Source: an uncultured Eggerthellaceae bacterium (lineage in GTDB: Bacteria > Actinomycetota > Coriobacteriia > Coriobacteriales > Eggerthellaceae). Taken from it: a stretch of DNA of 64,000 nucleotides. Below, in pieces: positions 36,253-44,221 of this stretch. The translations under genes and the position numbers were made by a program. The notes beneath the pieces were generated by a model, which had not been told where the DNA came from, ran no database searches, and was given only the letters and a program-made list of their open reading frames with translations. Location of the stretch: positions 1 to 64,000 of the forward strand of contig CAIFEG010000008.1 in assembly GCA_903789415.1 (NCBI GenBank). Reading direction: 5' to 3'. Within the stretch, counting starts at the first letter, position 1. Every line of letters begins with the position of its first letter.

Positions 36253-36601
36253 ATTTGCGAGGATATCTCTTTCGCCCACAAACTACCTGATCAAACGATG
36301 TCAACCTTTTTGGTCGATGCAAAAATCTCAAATTTCGTCCCCTTCTGTCGATTTGCAACTCGCCGTGTTTAGGCAAACTAGCATCATTAGATGTGCACGG
36401 ATTTGTTCCGGAGGACAAAACAACGCATTTTGCTGCATGCAAAAACACAACGCATTGTGTTGCAGGCAACAAAGCTGCGCAATAGCGACAAAGCTACGTA
36501 ACTTTCAGTTGCTATTAAGAAAGCTCAACGGAACGAATTACATCATGTGACATTCCATACACATGTACGTGCGCAATAAAACTCGTAATTGGGAGGGAAT
36601 T
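36253..36601. other. Spacer upstream of the third flavoprotein gene
   Basis: About 350 bp without a gene. It contains several partial repeats of AACGCATT and TTGCAGGCAA/TGCTGCATGCAA words (36421-36475) of unknown meaning. A dyad-like site at 36555-36574 is listed separately, and a GGGAGGG ribosome-binding site sits just before the ATG at 36602. Confidence 0.5.
36555..36574. promoter_or_regulatory. Operator candidate related to the 3897-3916 dyad
   Basis: CCATACACATGTACGTGCGC matches the perfect dyad at 3897-3916 at 15 of 20 positions, including the core TGTACGT. It lies 28 bp before the third flavoprotein start, so a bound protein could block or guide transcription. Confidence 0.45.
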
Positions 36602-38389
36602 ATGGAAAACGGAGGAATTTCGCGTCGCAGTTTTTTAACGGGTGCAGGAATTGTCGCAGCAGGGGCTGCGGTTGCTGGACTTTCTGGATGCGGACCAAGA
36701 AGCAGAAGTGATCAAAGCTCGTCATCAAGCTCAAGCACGACATCTTCTGCGTCGGGATCTATGGGAAATGACGGATCGGGCGATCTGCCTTGGCTCGGTG
36801 AAGCACCAACGATTTCAGATTCTGATGTTTCGCAGACAATCGACACCGATGTTGTCGTAGTAGGTCTTGGCTGTGCTGGTGTTCCTGCTGCGCGTGCCGC
36901 GGCTGAGCAGGGCGCACGCGTTGTTTGTCTGGAAGCATCAAGCAATCTGAACAGCTGCGCGTCTGATATGGCAATCATTGGCGGCAATACGCAGGCTCGC
37001 TGGGGCAGAGGCAATGGGTTTATGGATAAAAACACCATCGTCAACATGCATATGGCCGAAGGTTGCCACCACAGCAATTACGGAATCATCGAGCGCTATT
37101 TCGATGAGTCTGGCGACGCTTTGGATTGGTTTATTCAGGGCGATCCAAATTTGTACATTACGCAGGAGTCGTATTCAGACGTCCCTGAGGCTAACCAAGA
37201 TGACTACTTGTATCCGTACTTTGTTCCAATGCCAGAGCATTACGACTACACCAGGGAAAGCTTGCCATGCTATCCAACATCAGTCGGCTTTAAATCTTTG
37301 GCAACCGTGATGCAGGCGAACTTAAACGTTGCGACTGAGCATGGTGCAGATGTGCATTACAACACTAAGGGTGTTGAGCTGATCACCGATTCCGACGGCA
37401 AGGTCACCGGTATTTATGCACAGGAAAATGGCTCGAATCAGTATCTTCGCATCAACGCAAACAGTGTGATCATCGCAACAGGCGATTACCTGATGAACGA
37501 AGATATGATGAAGTACTATCGCCCCGAGTGTGTTGAAAACGGCATCCAATATTTAAGCATGGATATGGATCAGAATGGCAATTACACTAATGTTGGTGAT
37601 GGCCACAAGATGTGCGCGTGGGTAGGCGCAGCGATTGAGCAATGGCATGCACCAATGATTCACCATATGGGCGGCGGTGCTGGCCCTGACGGACGTGGCG
37701 TCATCGGAAACAATGGTTTCTTATGGTTAAACCTCAATGGCCAGCGCTTCATGAACGAAGATATTCCAGGACAACAGCTTGAAAACCAAGTAGAGATGCA
37801 GCCACAGCACGTGGCATATCAGTTCTTCGATGGAAACTGGCCGCAGGAACTCGCATACTTCCCCGCAGCACATGGTGTTGCGTGCTACTATCGCGATCAG
37901 CCACTTCCTGATTACACGGCATCAGGCTTGAGAATTAACGTTCGTACCCCTCAAGATATTCAGTCAGCAGTCGATGATGGTCGTTGCTTGATGGCAAATT
38001 CAATCGATGAATTGCTATCCCAGATCGATGGCATGAATGTTGACGCAGCAAAAGCATCTATCGAGCATTACAACCAACTGTGTGCACAGGGAAATGATAC
38101 TGACTTCGGAAAGAGCTCCCAGCGTTTGTTTGCCTTAAATACGCCACCGTTCTACGCAGCACAGTGCGGTGAAGCTCTGTCCCTTGCGAACTTAGGCGGC
38201 ATGGTCTCAGATAATAACTGCCATGTGTACAACAAAGATGGCCAAATTATTCAGGGACTCTATGTATGCGGTGCTCCGCAGGGCGGCCGTTTCAACGTGC
38301 AATACCCGATTTCCCTTAAGGGTCTTTCTGCTGGCATGTGCATGATGTACGGCAGAGTTGCTGGTGAAAATGCTGCTCAACAGGCATAA
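36602..38389 (+). CDS. Tat-exported FAD-dependent flavoprotein reductase (substrate unknown, copy 3)
   Basis: 595 aa. The N-terminus has a Tat signal (SRRSFLTG, 7-14), a lipobox-like LSGC (Cys30) and a Ser/Thr-rich linker to residue 55. The FAD_binding_2 fold starts at about 80 with VVGLGCAG (86-93). No FMN domain is present. As in the second flavoprotein, the fumarate-reductase HxTxGG and NRLG segments are replaced; here the end reads LANLGGMVSDNN and YPISLKGLS. Both paralogs share the YPI-x2-x-G-x-S stretch. It is probably a reductase for a specific organic electron acceptor on the outer face of the membrane. GGGAGGG upstream fixes the start. LuxR copy 3 follows 279 bp downstream. Confidence 0.87.
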   Translation: MENGGISRRSFLTGAGIVAAGAAVAGLSGCGPRSRSDQSSSSSSSTTSSASGSMGNDGSGDLPWLGEAPTISDSDVSQTIDTDVVVVGLGCAGVPAARAAAEQGARVVCLEASSNLNSCASDMAIIGGNTQARWGRGNGFMDKNTIVNMHMAEGCHHSNYGIIERYFDESGDALDWFIQGDPNLYITQESYSDVPEANQDDYLYPYFVPMPEHYDYTRESLPCYPTSVGFKSLATVMQANLNVATEHGADVHYNTKGVELITDSDGKVTGIYAQENGSNQYLRINANSVIIATGDYLMNEDMMKYYRPECVENGIQYLSMDMDQNGNYTNVGDGHKMCAWVGAAIEQWHAPMIHHMGGGAGPDGRGVIGNNGFLWLNLNGQRFMNEDIPGQQLENQVEMQPQHVAYQFFDGNWPQELAYFPAAHGVACYYRDQPLPDYTASGLRINVRTPQDIQSAVDDGRCLMANSIDELLSQIDGMNVDAAKASIEHYNQLCAQGNDTDFGKSSQRLFALNTPPFYAAQCGEALSLANLGGMVSDNNCHVYNKDGQIIQGLYVCGAPQGGRFNVQYPISLKGLSAGMCMMYGRVAGENAAQQA

Positions 38390-38463
38390 CGTGCAATTGA
38401 GCCTTAAATTGGGCCAAAGTTTCATTTTGGTTTACTGTTAGTCGCTCATGCGACTTGGTAATA

Positions 38464-38510
38464 ATGCGTCGCGTATGTATCCTCCCTGCATACGCGGCGT
38501 TTTCTTTTTT
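38464..38510 (+). terminator. Terminator after the third flavoprotein gene
   Basis: GCGTCGCGTATG pairs with CATACGCGGCGT (one wobble) around an 11-nt loop, then TTTTCTTTTTT follows. It separates the flavoprotein from LuxR copy 3, so the regulator has its own promoter. Confidence 0.85.
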
Positions 38511-38617
38511 AGTCATTTTCTTTTTCAGTCACCACGCTCAAACTCAGTCAACATGCCCCGGAGATCAGCGCTGCATTTTGTAACAAACCTTTATTACCAG
38601 ATAATCAATTAGTTCTA

Positions 38618-38651
38618 TATAATTTCTCCTAGGTTTTTGCGTACGTACACA
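38618..38651 (+). promoter_or_regulatory. -10 box and operator-like half-site before LuxR copy 3
   Basis: TATAAT (38618-38623) is followed by GCGTACGTACA (38639-38649). The latter equals one arm plus centre of the reverse complement of the dyad at 3897-3916 (11 identical bases). Its place just downstream of the -10 box suits a repressor site. No good -35 was identified. Confidence 0.45.
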
Positions 38652-38668
38652 TGAGCAAGGGCGCTTAG

Positions 38669-40132
38669 ATGGCTGAAGATACCGCATCCCATACGAATTC
38701 GCTGCATACGGTGTCCATTATTCTGGGCTTTGGTCTCTACTGGTCTTGGGTGTACTGCTCTTTTAATCAATCGGGCTCCATCAATCTTGATCTATCGAAC
38801 AATCCCGATATGCTTTGGGTGCATTCGTTGTCTATGGTGATGGGCGTTGTAACGTATGCCTACATGCTGCTATCTTGGAGAAAGTCCGAATCATGGACGC
38901 GCACCCGCACTCAGATTTTGATTGCCGGCGGAGCAATAGCGGTTGCGACGCTTTGCTATAGTTTGCCGCTTCCGTTTGCGGTTAAAGCTATCGGGGGAAT
39001 TCTATCGGGCATTTCTTCTGCGTTTCTCATCATATTTTGGGGCAGATTATTTTCTCAGATGTCTGCACGAGAAGTTTTTCTTGAGACGGTAACGGCATTT
39101 CTTATTGCCAACACAATCTACTTCTTGCTTGTTTTATCAGGCGAATTAGATGTTGCTTCAGATTTAAACACATTTTCTATTCGTCAAATAATAAATGCGA
39201 TTCTCGTTGCCTGTATGCCGATCCTATCCGCTGTCCTATGTTGGAAGGGCTCGCACACATCGGATGGAGAACTGGTAACTTCCGAAACGCTTGTGATACC
39301 TGAAGAAGAGCAGCCGTTGCGAAAGGTTCCGTGGAAACTCTGCATCGGCCTGTTTATCGTGATGAGTGTGTACGGATGTGTTCGTGTTTTTGTAGGCAGA
39401 TCAGATGCTTCTATAAATCAAAGCCTTATTGCTACGGTTCTTCTTGTCTTTGGGATTTGCCTCTTCTTCATCGTGTGCGGGGCATTTTTGCAGGGCAAAC
39501 GGACGGGTCTCGGCTTCTTCTATAAGGCGCTTTTGCCTATTCTCGCGGCGGCGCTTCTGATGGTGGCGGACTTCGGAAGCAACTCAAATTTTGCAGGACC
39601 TGTTGCGAGCATGTTTAACGTCGCCATAGAAATTCTTTCTTGGGTTGTGTTGGTGGATGTGGTTCGCATGACATCGGCACGCGCCGCGTTTGTGTTTGCG
39701 GCGGGACGCATGTGTGTCCAAGGAGGTATGTTCTTTGGACAAATCACCGCATGGGGTCTTCCGCTTTCGATTAACGTATTTACGTTTATTGGTGTGATTG
39801 CGCTGATGGCCGCCATGGGATTCATGTTCAACGATACCGAAACTGAATATCTCTTTGAGCCGCCGTCACAAAATGAGTTGTCGCATATTTCCCAGACGGC
39901 AAAGGAAAATAACGAATCGGTGTTTCGCGATATTGCTAAGAACTATGGTTTGACCGATCGAGAAACTGAAATTTTCGTGCTTTGGGTAACTGGTCATGGG
40001 GCGAAGTACGTCCAAGATGCACTCTCGATTAGCCAGTCAACGGTGAAAACTCATATTCGGCATATCTATGAAAAATTTGATGTTCACAGCCGCGCCGATC
40101 TGATGGCAGTGCTGGAGCAAAAACACGAATGA
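38669..40132 (+). CDS. LuxR-type regulator with N-terminal multi-pass membrane domain (copy 3)
   Basis: 487 aa with about 12 hydrophobic helices over residues 10-385, then a polar linker. The C-terminal LuxR/GerE domain begins LTDRETEIFVLWVTG and continues with LSISQSTVKTHIRHIY and the KFDVHSRADLMAVLEQ end. The layout equals copies 1 and 2. The gene follows the third flavoprotein on the same strand but after a terminator. It probably controls that gene, and perhaps itself through the half-site at 38639-38649 (inference). The signal is unknown. Confidence 0.88.
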   Translation: MAEDTASHTNSLHTVSIILGFGLYWSWVYCSFNQSGSINLDLSNNPDMLWVHSLSMVMGVVTYAYMLLSWRKSESWTRTRTQILIAGGAIAVATLCYSLPLPFAVKAIGGILSGISSAFLIIFWGRLFSQMSAREVFLETVTAFLIANTIYFLLVLSGELDVASDLNTFSIRQIINAILVACMPILSAVLCWKGSHTSDGELVTSETLVIPEEEQPLRKVPWKLCIGLFIVMSVYGCVRVFVGRSDASINQSLIATVLLVFGICLFFIVCGAFLQGKRTGLGFFYKALLPILAAALLMVADFGSNSNFAGPVASMFNVAIEILSWVVLVDVVRMTSARAAFVFAAGRMCVQGGMFFGQITAWGLPLSINVFTFIGVIALMAAMGFMFNDTETEYLFEPPSQNELSHISQTAKENNESVFRDIAKNYGLTDRETEIFVLWVTGHGAKYVQDALSISQSTVKTHIRHIYEKFDVHSRADLMAVLEQKHE

Positions 40133-40192
40133 AACGATTAGAATGCATTATAACGAGGAATAAAAGGGCAATTATGGGGGCTGGAAGGTATA

Positions 40193-40279
40193 GAAGGTGC
40201 TGCTAAAGACAGGGAAATACTGGTAAAAGTACAAAGAAATGCTGCTAAACGCACAAGGAAGTGCTGCTTAAAGCACACG
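40193..40279 (+). repeat. Four tandem 22-nt units, each able to form a small hairpin, upstream of glnN
   Basis: Units start at about 40193, 40214, 40236 and 40258 with consensus GAARTGCTGCTAAAAGCACAA. In units 2-4 a 4-5 bp stem closes a 6-nt loop: TACT-GGTAAA-AGTA, TGC-TGCTAAAC-GCA, GTGCT-GCTTAA-AGCAC. Stem bases change in a paired way between units (TACT/AGTA against TGCT/AGCA), while the loop GCTAAA is kept. The array lies 140-225 nt before glutamine synthetase. Function is unknown; RNA-based control or a multi-site operator are both possible. Confidence 0.65.
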
Positions 40280-40417
40280 ACCGTCCACGGTAAAATTTGG
40301 CTATTCCGTGATGTAACATGTGCGAAAAGTTTTTGAAACAGTAGTCCGTCATCGTAGAGAACATCACGAGCATGTATTTGCATTCAACATGCGAATCATA
40401 AGAAATGTGAGGACGTT

Positions 40418-42511
40418 ATGAGCGTAGATATTCCCAAAATTTATGGATCGTTGGTATTTAACGACAAGGTTATGCGTGACCGACTTCCAAGCGATACCTA
40501 TAAAGAGCTTGCGAAAACGGTCAAAGAGGGCAGGCCACTCGACCTCGACATCGCAAACATTGTTGCTCATGAAATGAAAGAATGGGCCACCGAACATGGT
40601 GCCACCCATTTTGCTCATTGGTTCCAGCCACTCACCGGCATCACTTCCGAAAAGCATGACAGCTTCATGACGCCGCTCTCTGACGGCACAGCAATCACAA
40701 GATTCTCTGGCAAAGAGCTTATTCAAGGCGAGCCCGATGCTTCAAGTTTTCCCTCAGGCGGGCTTCGCTCTACCTTCGAGGCGCGCGGATATACTGCATG
40801 GGATCCGACGAGCTATGCCTTTATTAAGGCTGAAGTTTTGTGCATTCCAACTGCGTTCTGTAGCTATACCGGAGAAGCGCTTGACGAAAAGACACCGTTG
40901 TTGCGCTCCATGGCGGCACTCGAAAAGCAGGCGCGCCGTGTGCTCACGTATTTTGGCGACGGCAACGAACATGTAGTTACCAACGTGGGTGGCGAGCAAG
41001 AGTACTTCTTGATTTCAAAGAAGGACTATGAGCGCCGTCAGGACTTGATCATGACGGGACGTACGCTTTTTGGTGATGCGCCAAGTAAAGGTCAGGAACT
41101 TGAGGAACACTACTTTGGTGCGATTCGTCCGATCGTTAACGACTTCATGAAGGAGCTCGATAAAGAGCTTTGGGAAATCGGTGTGTCGGCGAAGACTAAA
41201 CACAACGAAGTAGCACCATCTCAACACGAACTTGCACCAGTGTTTGATATTGCGAATCGCTCCATTGATGGTAACTTGCTCACGATGGAAAAGATGAAGT
41301 TGCTCGCATCGCGCCACGGTCTCGCATGTCTGCAGCACGAAAAGCCATTCGCAGGCATCAACGGTTCGGGTAAACATAACAACTGGTCTATCAGTGCAGG
41401 TGGCACGAACCTGCTCGAACCCGGGGATTCTCCTCAGGATAACCTGCGTTTTCTTGTTTTCCTTACCTGCATCATTGCTGCGGTTGATGATTATCAGGAT
41501 CTCTTGCGCACCTCGGTGGCAAGCTGTGGCAACGATCATCGCCTTGGTGCAAATGAAGCGCCACCGGCAATTGTGTCCATCTTCTTGGGCGATGAGCTTG
41601 GCGAAATCGTAAAGGATATCATCGCAGGTCAGGAATACCAATCTGCTGAGCGTGTCTCGGTTGATTTAGGCATTGATGCACTTCCGAACTTCCTAAAAGA
41701 CAATACCGATCGTAACCGTACCAGTCCGTTTGCGTTTACGGGCAATAAATTCGAGTTCCGTATGCCAGGAGCTCAGCAGAACTTATCGAACTGCAACACC
41801 GTCTTAAATACGGCCGTGGCACATGCCCTAAAGCAATTCGCTGATGCGATGGGAGATGTGCAGGGTGCCGATTTCGAGCAGAAAGCACTGCGCTACATCA
41901 AACAATCACTCACGGAACACCAGCGCATTATCTTCAACGGCAATGGATATTCAGACGAATGGCCAAAAGAGGCAGCGCGCCGCGGGCTTACCAATTATGC
42001 AAACACGGCAGATGCCCTTCCATGCCTGATCACAGACAAGGCGTACAAGCTATTCGCTGAGCAGAATGTCTTGAATCACAATGAGGTTCAGAGCCGGTAT
42101 TTAGTTTCACTTGATAAATACACCAAACAAATGAACATCGAATGCAACGTGATGCAACGCATGACACGCCGCCAGTATTTGCCAGCGGTAAATGAATACG
42201 CAGGCAAAGTGGCAAGCGAAATCAACGCCATTAAGGATGCGGCAAGCGGGGCGAACATCGAGTCGCAAGAGGAGCTGCTCAACAGCTTGGTCAGTGGCGC
42301 GGATCGTGCGTCGAAGGCATTGAAAGATTTAATCGAAATTCATACAAAAGCGGAATCTTTCTCCGATGGTCAAGAGCAAGCAAATTGCTATGCGCATGAA
42401 GTTGTGCCAAAGATGGCTGCGCTGCGCAAAGAAGTTGACGACCTCGAGCGCATCACCGCTCATGACTATTGGCCGGTGCCTACGTACAACGACATGTTGT
42501 TCTATCAATAA
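40418..42511 (+). CDS. glnN: Glutamine synthetase type III
   Basis: It makes glutamine from glutamate, ammonia and ATP. The 697-aa length and N-terminal extension are those of GSIII rather than the ~450-aa GSI. Family segments include HFAHWFQPLTG, SFPSGGLRSTFEARGYTAWD, the metal/ATP region GGEQEYFL, KTKHNEVAPSQHELAP, GINGSGKHNNWS and RNRTSPFAFTGNKFEFR. It stands alone with a GAGG ribosome-binding site. Its leader carries the four-unit hairpin repeat, so expression may follow nitrogen state through that element. It would be a main ammonia-assimilation enzyme together with the amino-acid synthesis genes nearby. Confidence 0.96.
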   Translation: MSVDIPKIYGSLVFNDKVMRDRLPSDTYKELAKTVKEGRPLDLDIANIVAHEMKEWATEHGATHFAHWFQPLTGITSEKHDSFMTPLSDGTAITRFSGKELIQGEPDASSFPSGGLRSTFEARGYTAWDPTSYAFIKAEVLCIPTAFCSYTGEALDEKTPLLRSMAALEKQARRVLTYFGDGNEHVVTNVGGEQEYFLISKKDYERRQDLIMTGRTLFGDAPSKGQELEEHYFGAIRPIVNDFMKELDKELWEIGVSAKTKHNEVAPSQHELAPVFDIANRSIDGNLLTMEKMKLLASRHGLACLQHEKPFAGINGSGKHNNWSISAGGTNLLEPGDSPQDNLRFLVFLTCIIAAVDDYQDLLRTSVASCGNDHRLGANEAPPAIVSIFLGDELGEIVKDIIAGQEYQSAERVSVDLGIDALPNFLKDNTDRNRTSPFAFTGNKFEFRMPGAQQNLSNCNTVLNTAVAHALKQFADAMGDVQGADFEQKALRYIKQSLTEHQRIIFNGNGYSDEWPKEAARRGLTNYANTADALPCLITDKAYKLFAEQNVLNHNEVQSRYLVSLDKYTKQMNIECNVMQRMTRRQYLPAVNEYAGKVASEINAIKDAASGANIESQEELLNSLVSGADRASKALKDLIEIHTKAESFSDGQEQANCYAHEVVPKMAALRKEVDDLERITAHDYWPVPTYNDMLFYQ

Positions 42512-42581
42512 GATGCTTTTTAGAAAGTTACTAAGAAGTTGCCTTTTACGTGCAAAAATAGGTAATTTTCATGAGACAGGT

Positions 42582-42623
42582 AACCTCATATGTGTTTAAA
42601 ATGTCAATAATGCACGTGAGGTT
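42582..42623. other. Inverted repeat upstream of the aminotransferase gene
   Basis: AACCTCA (42582-42588) and TGAGGTT (42617-42623) are perfect 7-bp arms around a 28-nt AT-rich loop, with a further GTG/CAC pairing inside. There is no T-run. It may act as a glnN transcript end or as a regulatory site for the next gene. Confidence 0.35.
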
Positions 42624-42686
42624 CAACTTACCTGCAGAAGAGTGATTAGGCTATTTGAAACGGAACAACAATTTAAGGAGGTTGCC

Positions 42687-43718
42687 GTGGAAAAGAAGGA
42701 TCTTGATTGGGGTAGTCTGGGCTTCGCATACATGCCAACAGACTACAGCTACGTCTCAAATTACAAAGACGGTAAGTGGGATGAAGGCGGATTGACCGAA
42801 GATCACTCGGTAAAACTTTCCGAGTGCGCAGGCATTCTGCAATATTGCCAGCAGGTTTTTGAAGGCCTGAAAGCATACACCCAGAAAAATGGCGACATTG
42901 TATGCTTCCGTCCTGATTTGAACGCGGATCGTATGTTTAACTCTGCAGCGCGCTTAGTTATGCCATCATTCCCGAGAGATCGCTTTGTTGATGCAGTAAA
43001 GCAGGTCATTAAGGGAAATGCTGCATGGGTACCACCATATGGATCTGGAGCTACGCTCTACATTCGTCCTTATATGTTTGCAACGGGTGAGGTTATTGGT
43101 GTCCAGCCTGCAGATGAATACCAGTTCCGTATTCTCACCACTCCTGTAGGACCGTATTATTCAGGCGGTGTGAAACCGGTTAAAATCGTTGTTCCTGATT
43201 ACGATCGTGCGGCGCCACGCGGTACCGGCAACATTAAAGCTGGTCTGAACTATGCAATGAGCTTGTATCCTTCAATGTTGGCTCATAAAGAAGGATATGC
43301 CGACAATATGTTCTTGGATCCTCAGACGAATACCTATGTCGAAGAGTCCGGCGGCGCAAACATTATTTTTGCTGCGAAAGACGGCACCTTGGTTGTTCCT
43401 GTTTCCCATAATGATTCAATTTTGCCTTCTGTTACCCGTCGTTCTCTTGAGTATGTCGCTGAGAACATCTTGGGCATGAAAGTTGTTAGACGCCCGGTTC
43501 GTTTCGATGAGATTGGTGACTTTGTTGAGTGCGGTATGTGTGGCACTGCAGCGGTTATTTCTCCTGTCGCATCCGTTACCAAAGACGGCAAGGAGACCAA
43601 GTTCGAGAACGGCTACACCACGGTAGGCCCGGTAATGAAGGAACTTCGTCAGACTCTGGTCGATATCCAGACTGGTGATCGTGAGGCTCCTGAAGGCTGG
43701 ATTTGCCACGTTTGCTAA
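42687..43718 (+). CDS. ilvE: Branched-chain amino acid aminotransferase
   Basis: This fold-type IV PLP enzyme interconverts branched-chain amino acids and 2-oxo acids. The Schiff-base residue is Lys184 in GTGNIKAGLNYA. Substrate and cofactor motifs GLKAY, RPYMFATG, VEESGGANIIF and the closing ECGMCGTAAVISPV are present. The 343-aa length is normal for the BCAT2-like group. GTG at 42687 is preceded by AAGGAGG at 5 nt; the ATG 45 nt upstream lacks a site. The gene lies between glutamine synthetase and the TrpR-family gene, without overlap. Confidence 0.95.
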   Translation: MEKKDLDWGSLGFAYMPTDYSYVSNYKDGKWDEGGLTEDHSVKLSECAGILQYCQQVFEGLKAYTQKNGDIVCFRPDLNADRMFNSAARLVMPSFPRDRFVDAVKQVIKGNAAWVPPYGSGATLYIRPYMFATGEVIGVQPADEYQFRILTTPVGPYYSGGVKPVKIVVPDYDRAAPRGTGNIKAGLNYAMSLYPSMLAHKEGYADNMFLDPQTNTYVEESGGANIIFAAKDGTLVVPVSHNDSILPSVTRRSLEYVAENILGMKVVRRPVRFDEIGDFVECGMCGTAAVISPVASVTKDGKETKFENGYTTVGPVMKELRQTLVDIQTGDREAPEGWICHVC

Positions 43719-43793
43719 TGTGAAAATGGAGAAATTATCCACACATTGCATTTGAAATTTTCTCAAGATGCGTTCTTGATGAAAAAACAATAC

Positions 43794-43829
43794 AATAGCG
43801 AGCTAGCTGTTAATAGCGAGTTAGCTGTT
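43794..43829 (+). repeat. 18-bp direct repeat upstream of the TrpR-family gene
   Basis: AATAGCGAGCTAGCTGTT is followed at once by AATAGCGAGTTAGCTGTT (17 of 18 identical). The CTAG-containing palindrome AGCTAGCT in the first copy resembles the core bound by TrpR proteins. It may be an autoregulatory site (inference). Confidence 0.5.
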
Positions 43830-43835
43830 TAAACA

Positions 43836-43870
43836 GGCGCGCGGTCTGAAAGGGCCGCGCGTTTGTGTTG
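43836..43870 (+). terminator. GC-rich hairpin before the TrpR-family gene
   Basis: CGCGCGG (43838-43844) pairs with CCGCGCG (43855-43861) around a short loop, then GTTTGTGTTGTTT follows. It may terminate transcripts from the aminotransferase gene or act as an attenuator in the leader of the next gene, whose ribosome-binding site starts 13 nt later. Confidence 0.55.
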
Positions 43871-43885
43871 TTTAGAGGAGAAGTA

Positions 43886-44221
43886 GTGGCTGATTCTGAG
43901 CCAGAACTGAAGCGAACACCAGAAGTTAAAGATATGCTTTATGTATTCGCGTCTATCAATGACATCGATGCGATGTCTTCGCTGATGCAAGACTTATTCA
44001 CCGTCCGTGAAATCAAGGATATTTCCCAGCGGCTTACCGTAGCACGCAAGCTTGATTCGGGGGAGTCGTATGCCCGTGTGGAAGATGACACGGGCGCTTC
44101 GGCAACAACTATCTCTCGTGTGTCAAAGTGTTTAAACTATGGTGCAGGAGGATATCGCATTGCACTCGATATGCTCAACCGTTCTGCGAGCAACGAGAAA
44201 AGTGGAGTGAGTGGGAAATGA
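43886..44221 (+). CDS. TrpR/YerC/YecD-family DNA-binding protein
   Basis: A 111-aa helical protein. The helix-turn-helix part reads FTVREIKDISQRLTVARKLDSG followed by VEDDTGASATTISRVSKCLNYG and GYRIALDML, the hallmark of the YerC/YecD branch of the TrpR family. These proteins are small transcriptional regulators whose effectors are mostly unknown. GTG at 43886 follows GAGGAG. The stop overlaps the start of the next gene (ATGA), so the two are translationally coupled. The direct repeat just upstream is a candidate binding site. No evidence links it to the trp operon, which has a T-box. Confidence 0.88.
   Translation: MADSEPELKRTPEVKDMLYVFASINDIDAMSSLMQDLFTVREIKDISQRLTVARKLDSGESYARVEDDTGASATTISRVSKCLNYGAGGYRIALDMLNRSASNEKSGVSGK

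Noticed and set aside
40193-40279. Repeats near glnN read as ANTAR target hairpins or as a CRISPR array
   Set aside because: ANTAR loops need A at position 1 and G at 4, which these loops lack. CRISPR would need constant repeats separated by unique spacers; here units are contiguous and degenerate.
40138-40383. Minus-strand ORF of 81 codons covering the glnN leader repeats
   Set aside because: No ribosome-binding site, no family resemblance, and it overlaps the repeat array that explains the sequence better.
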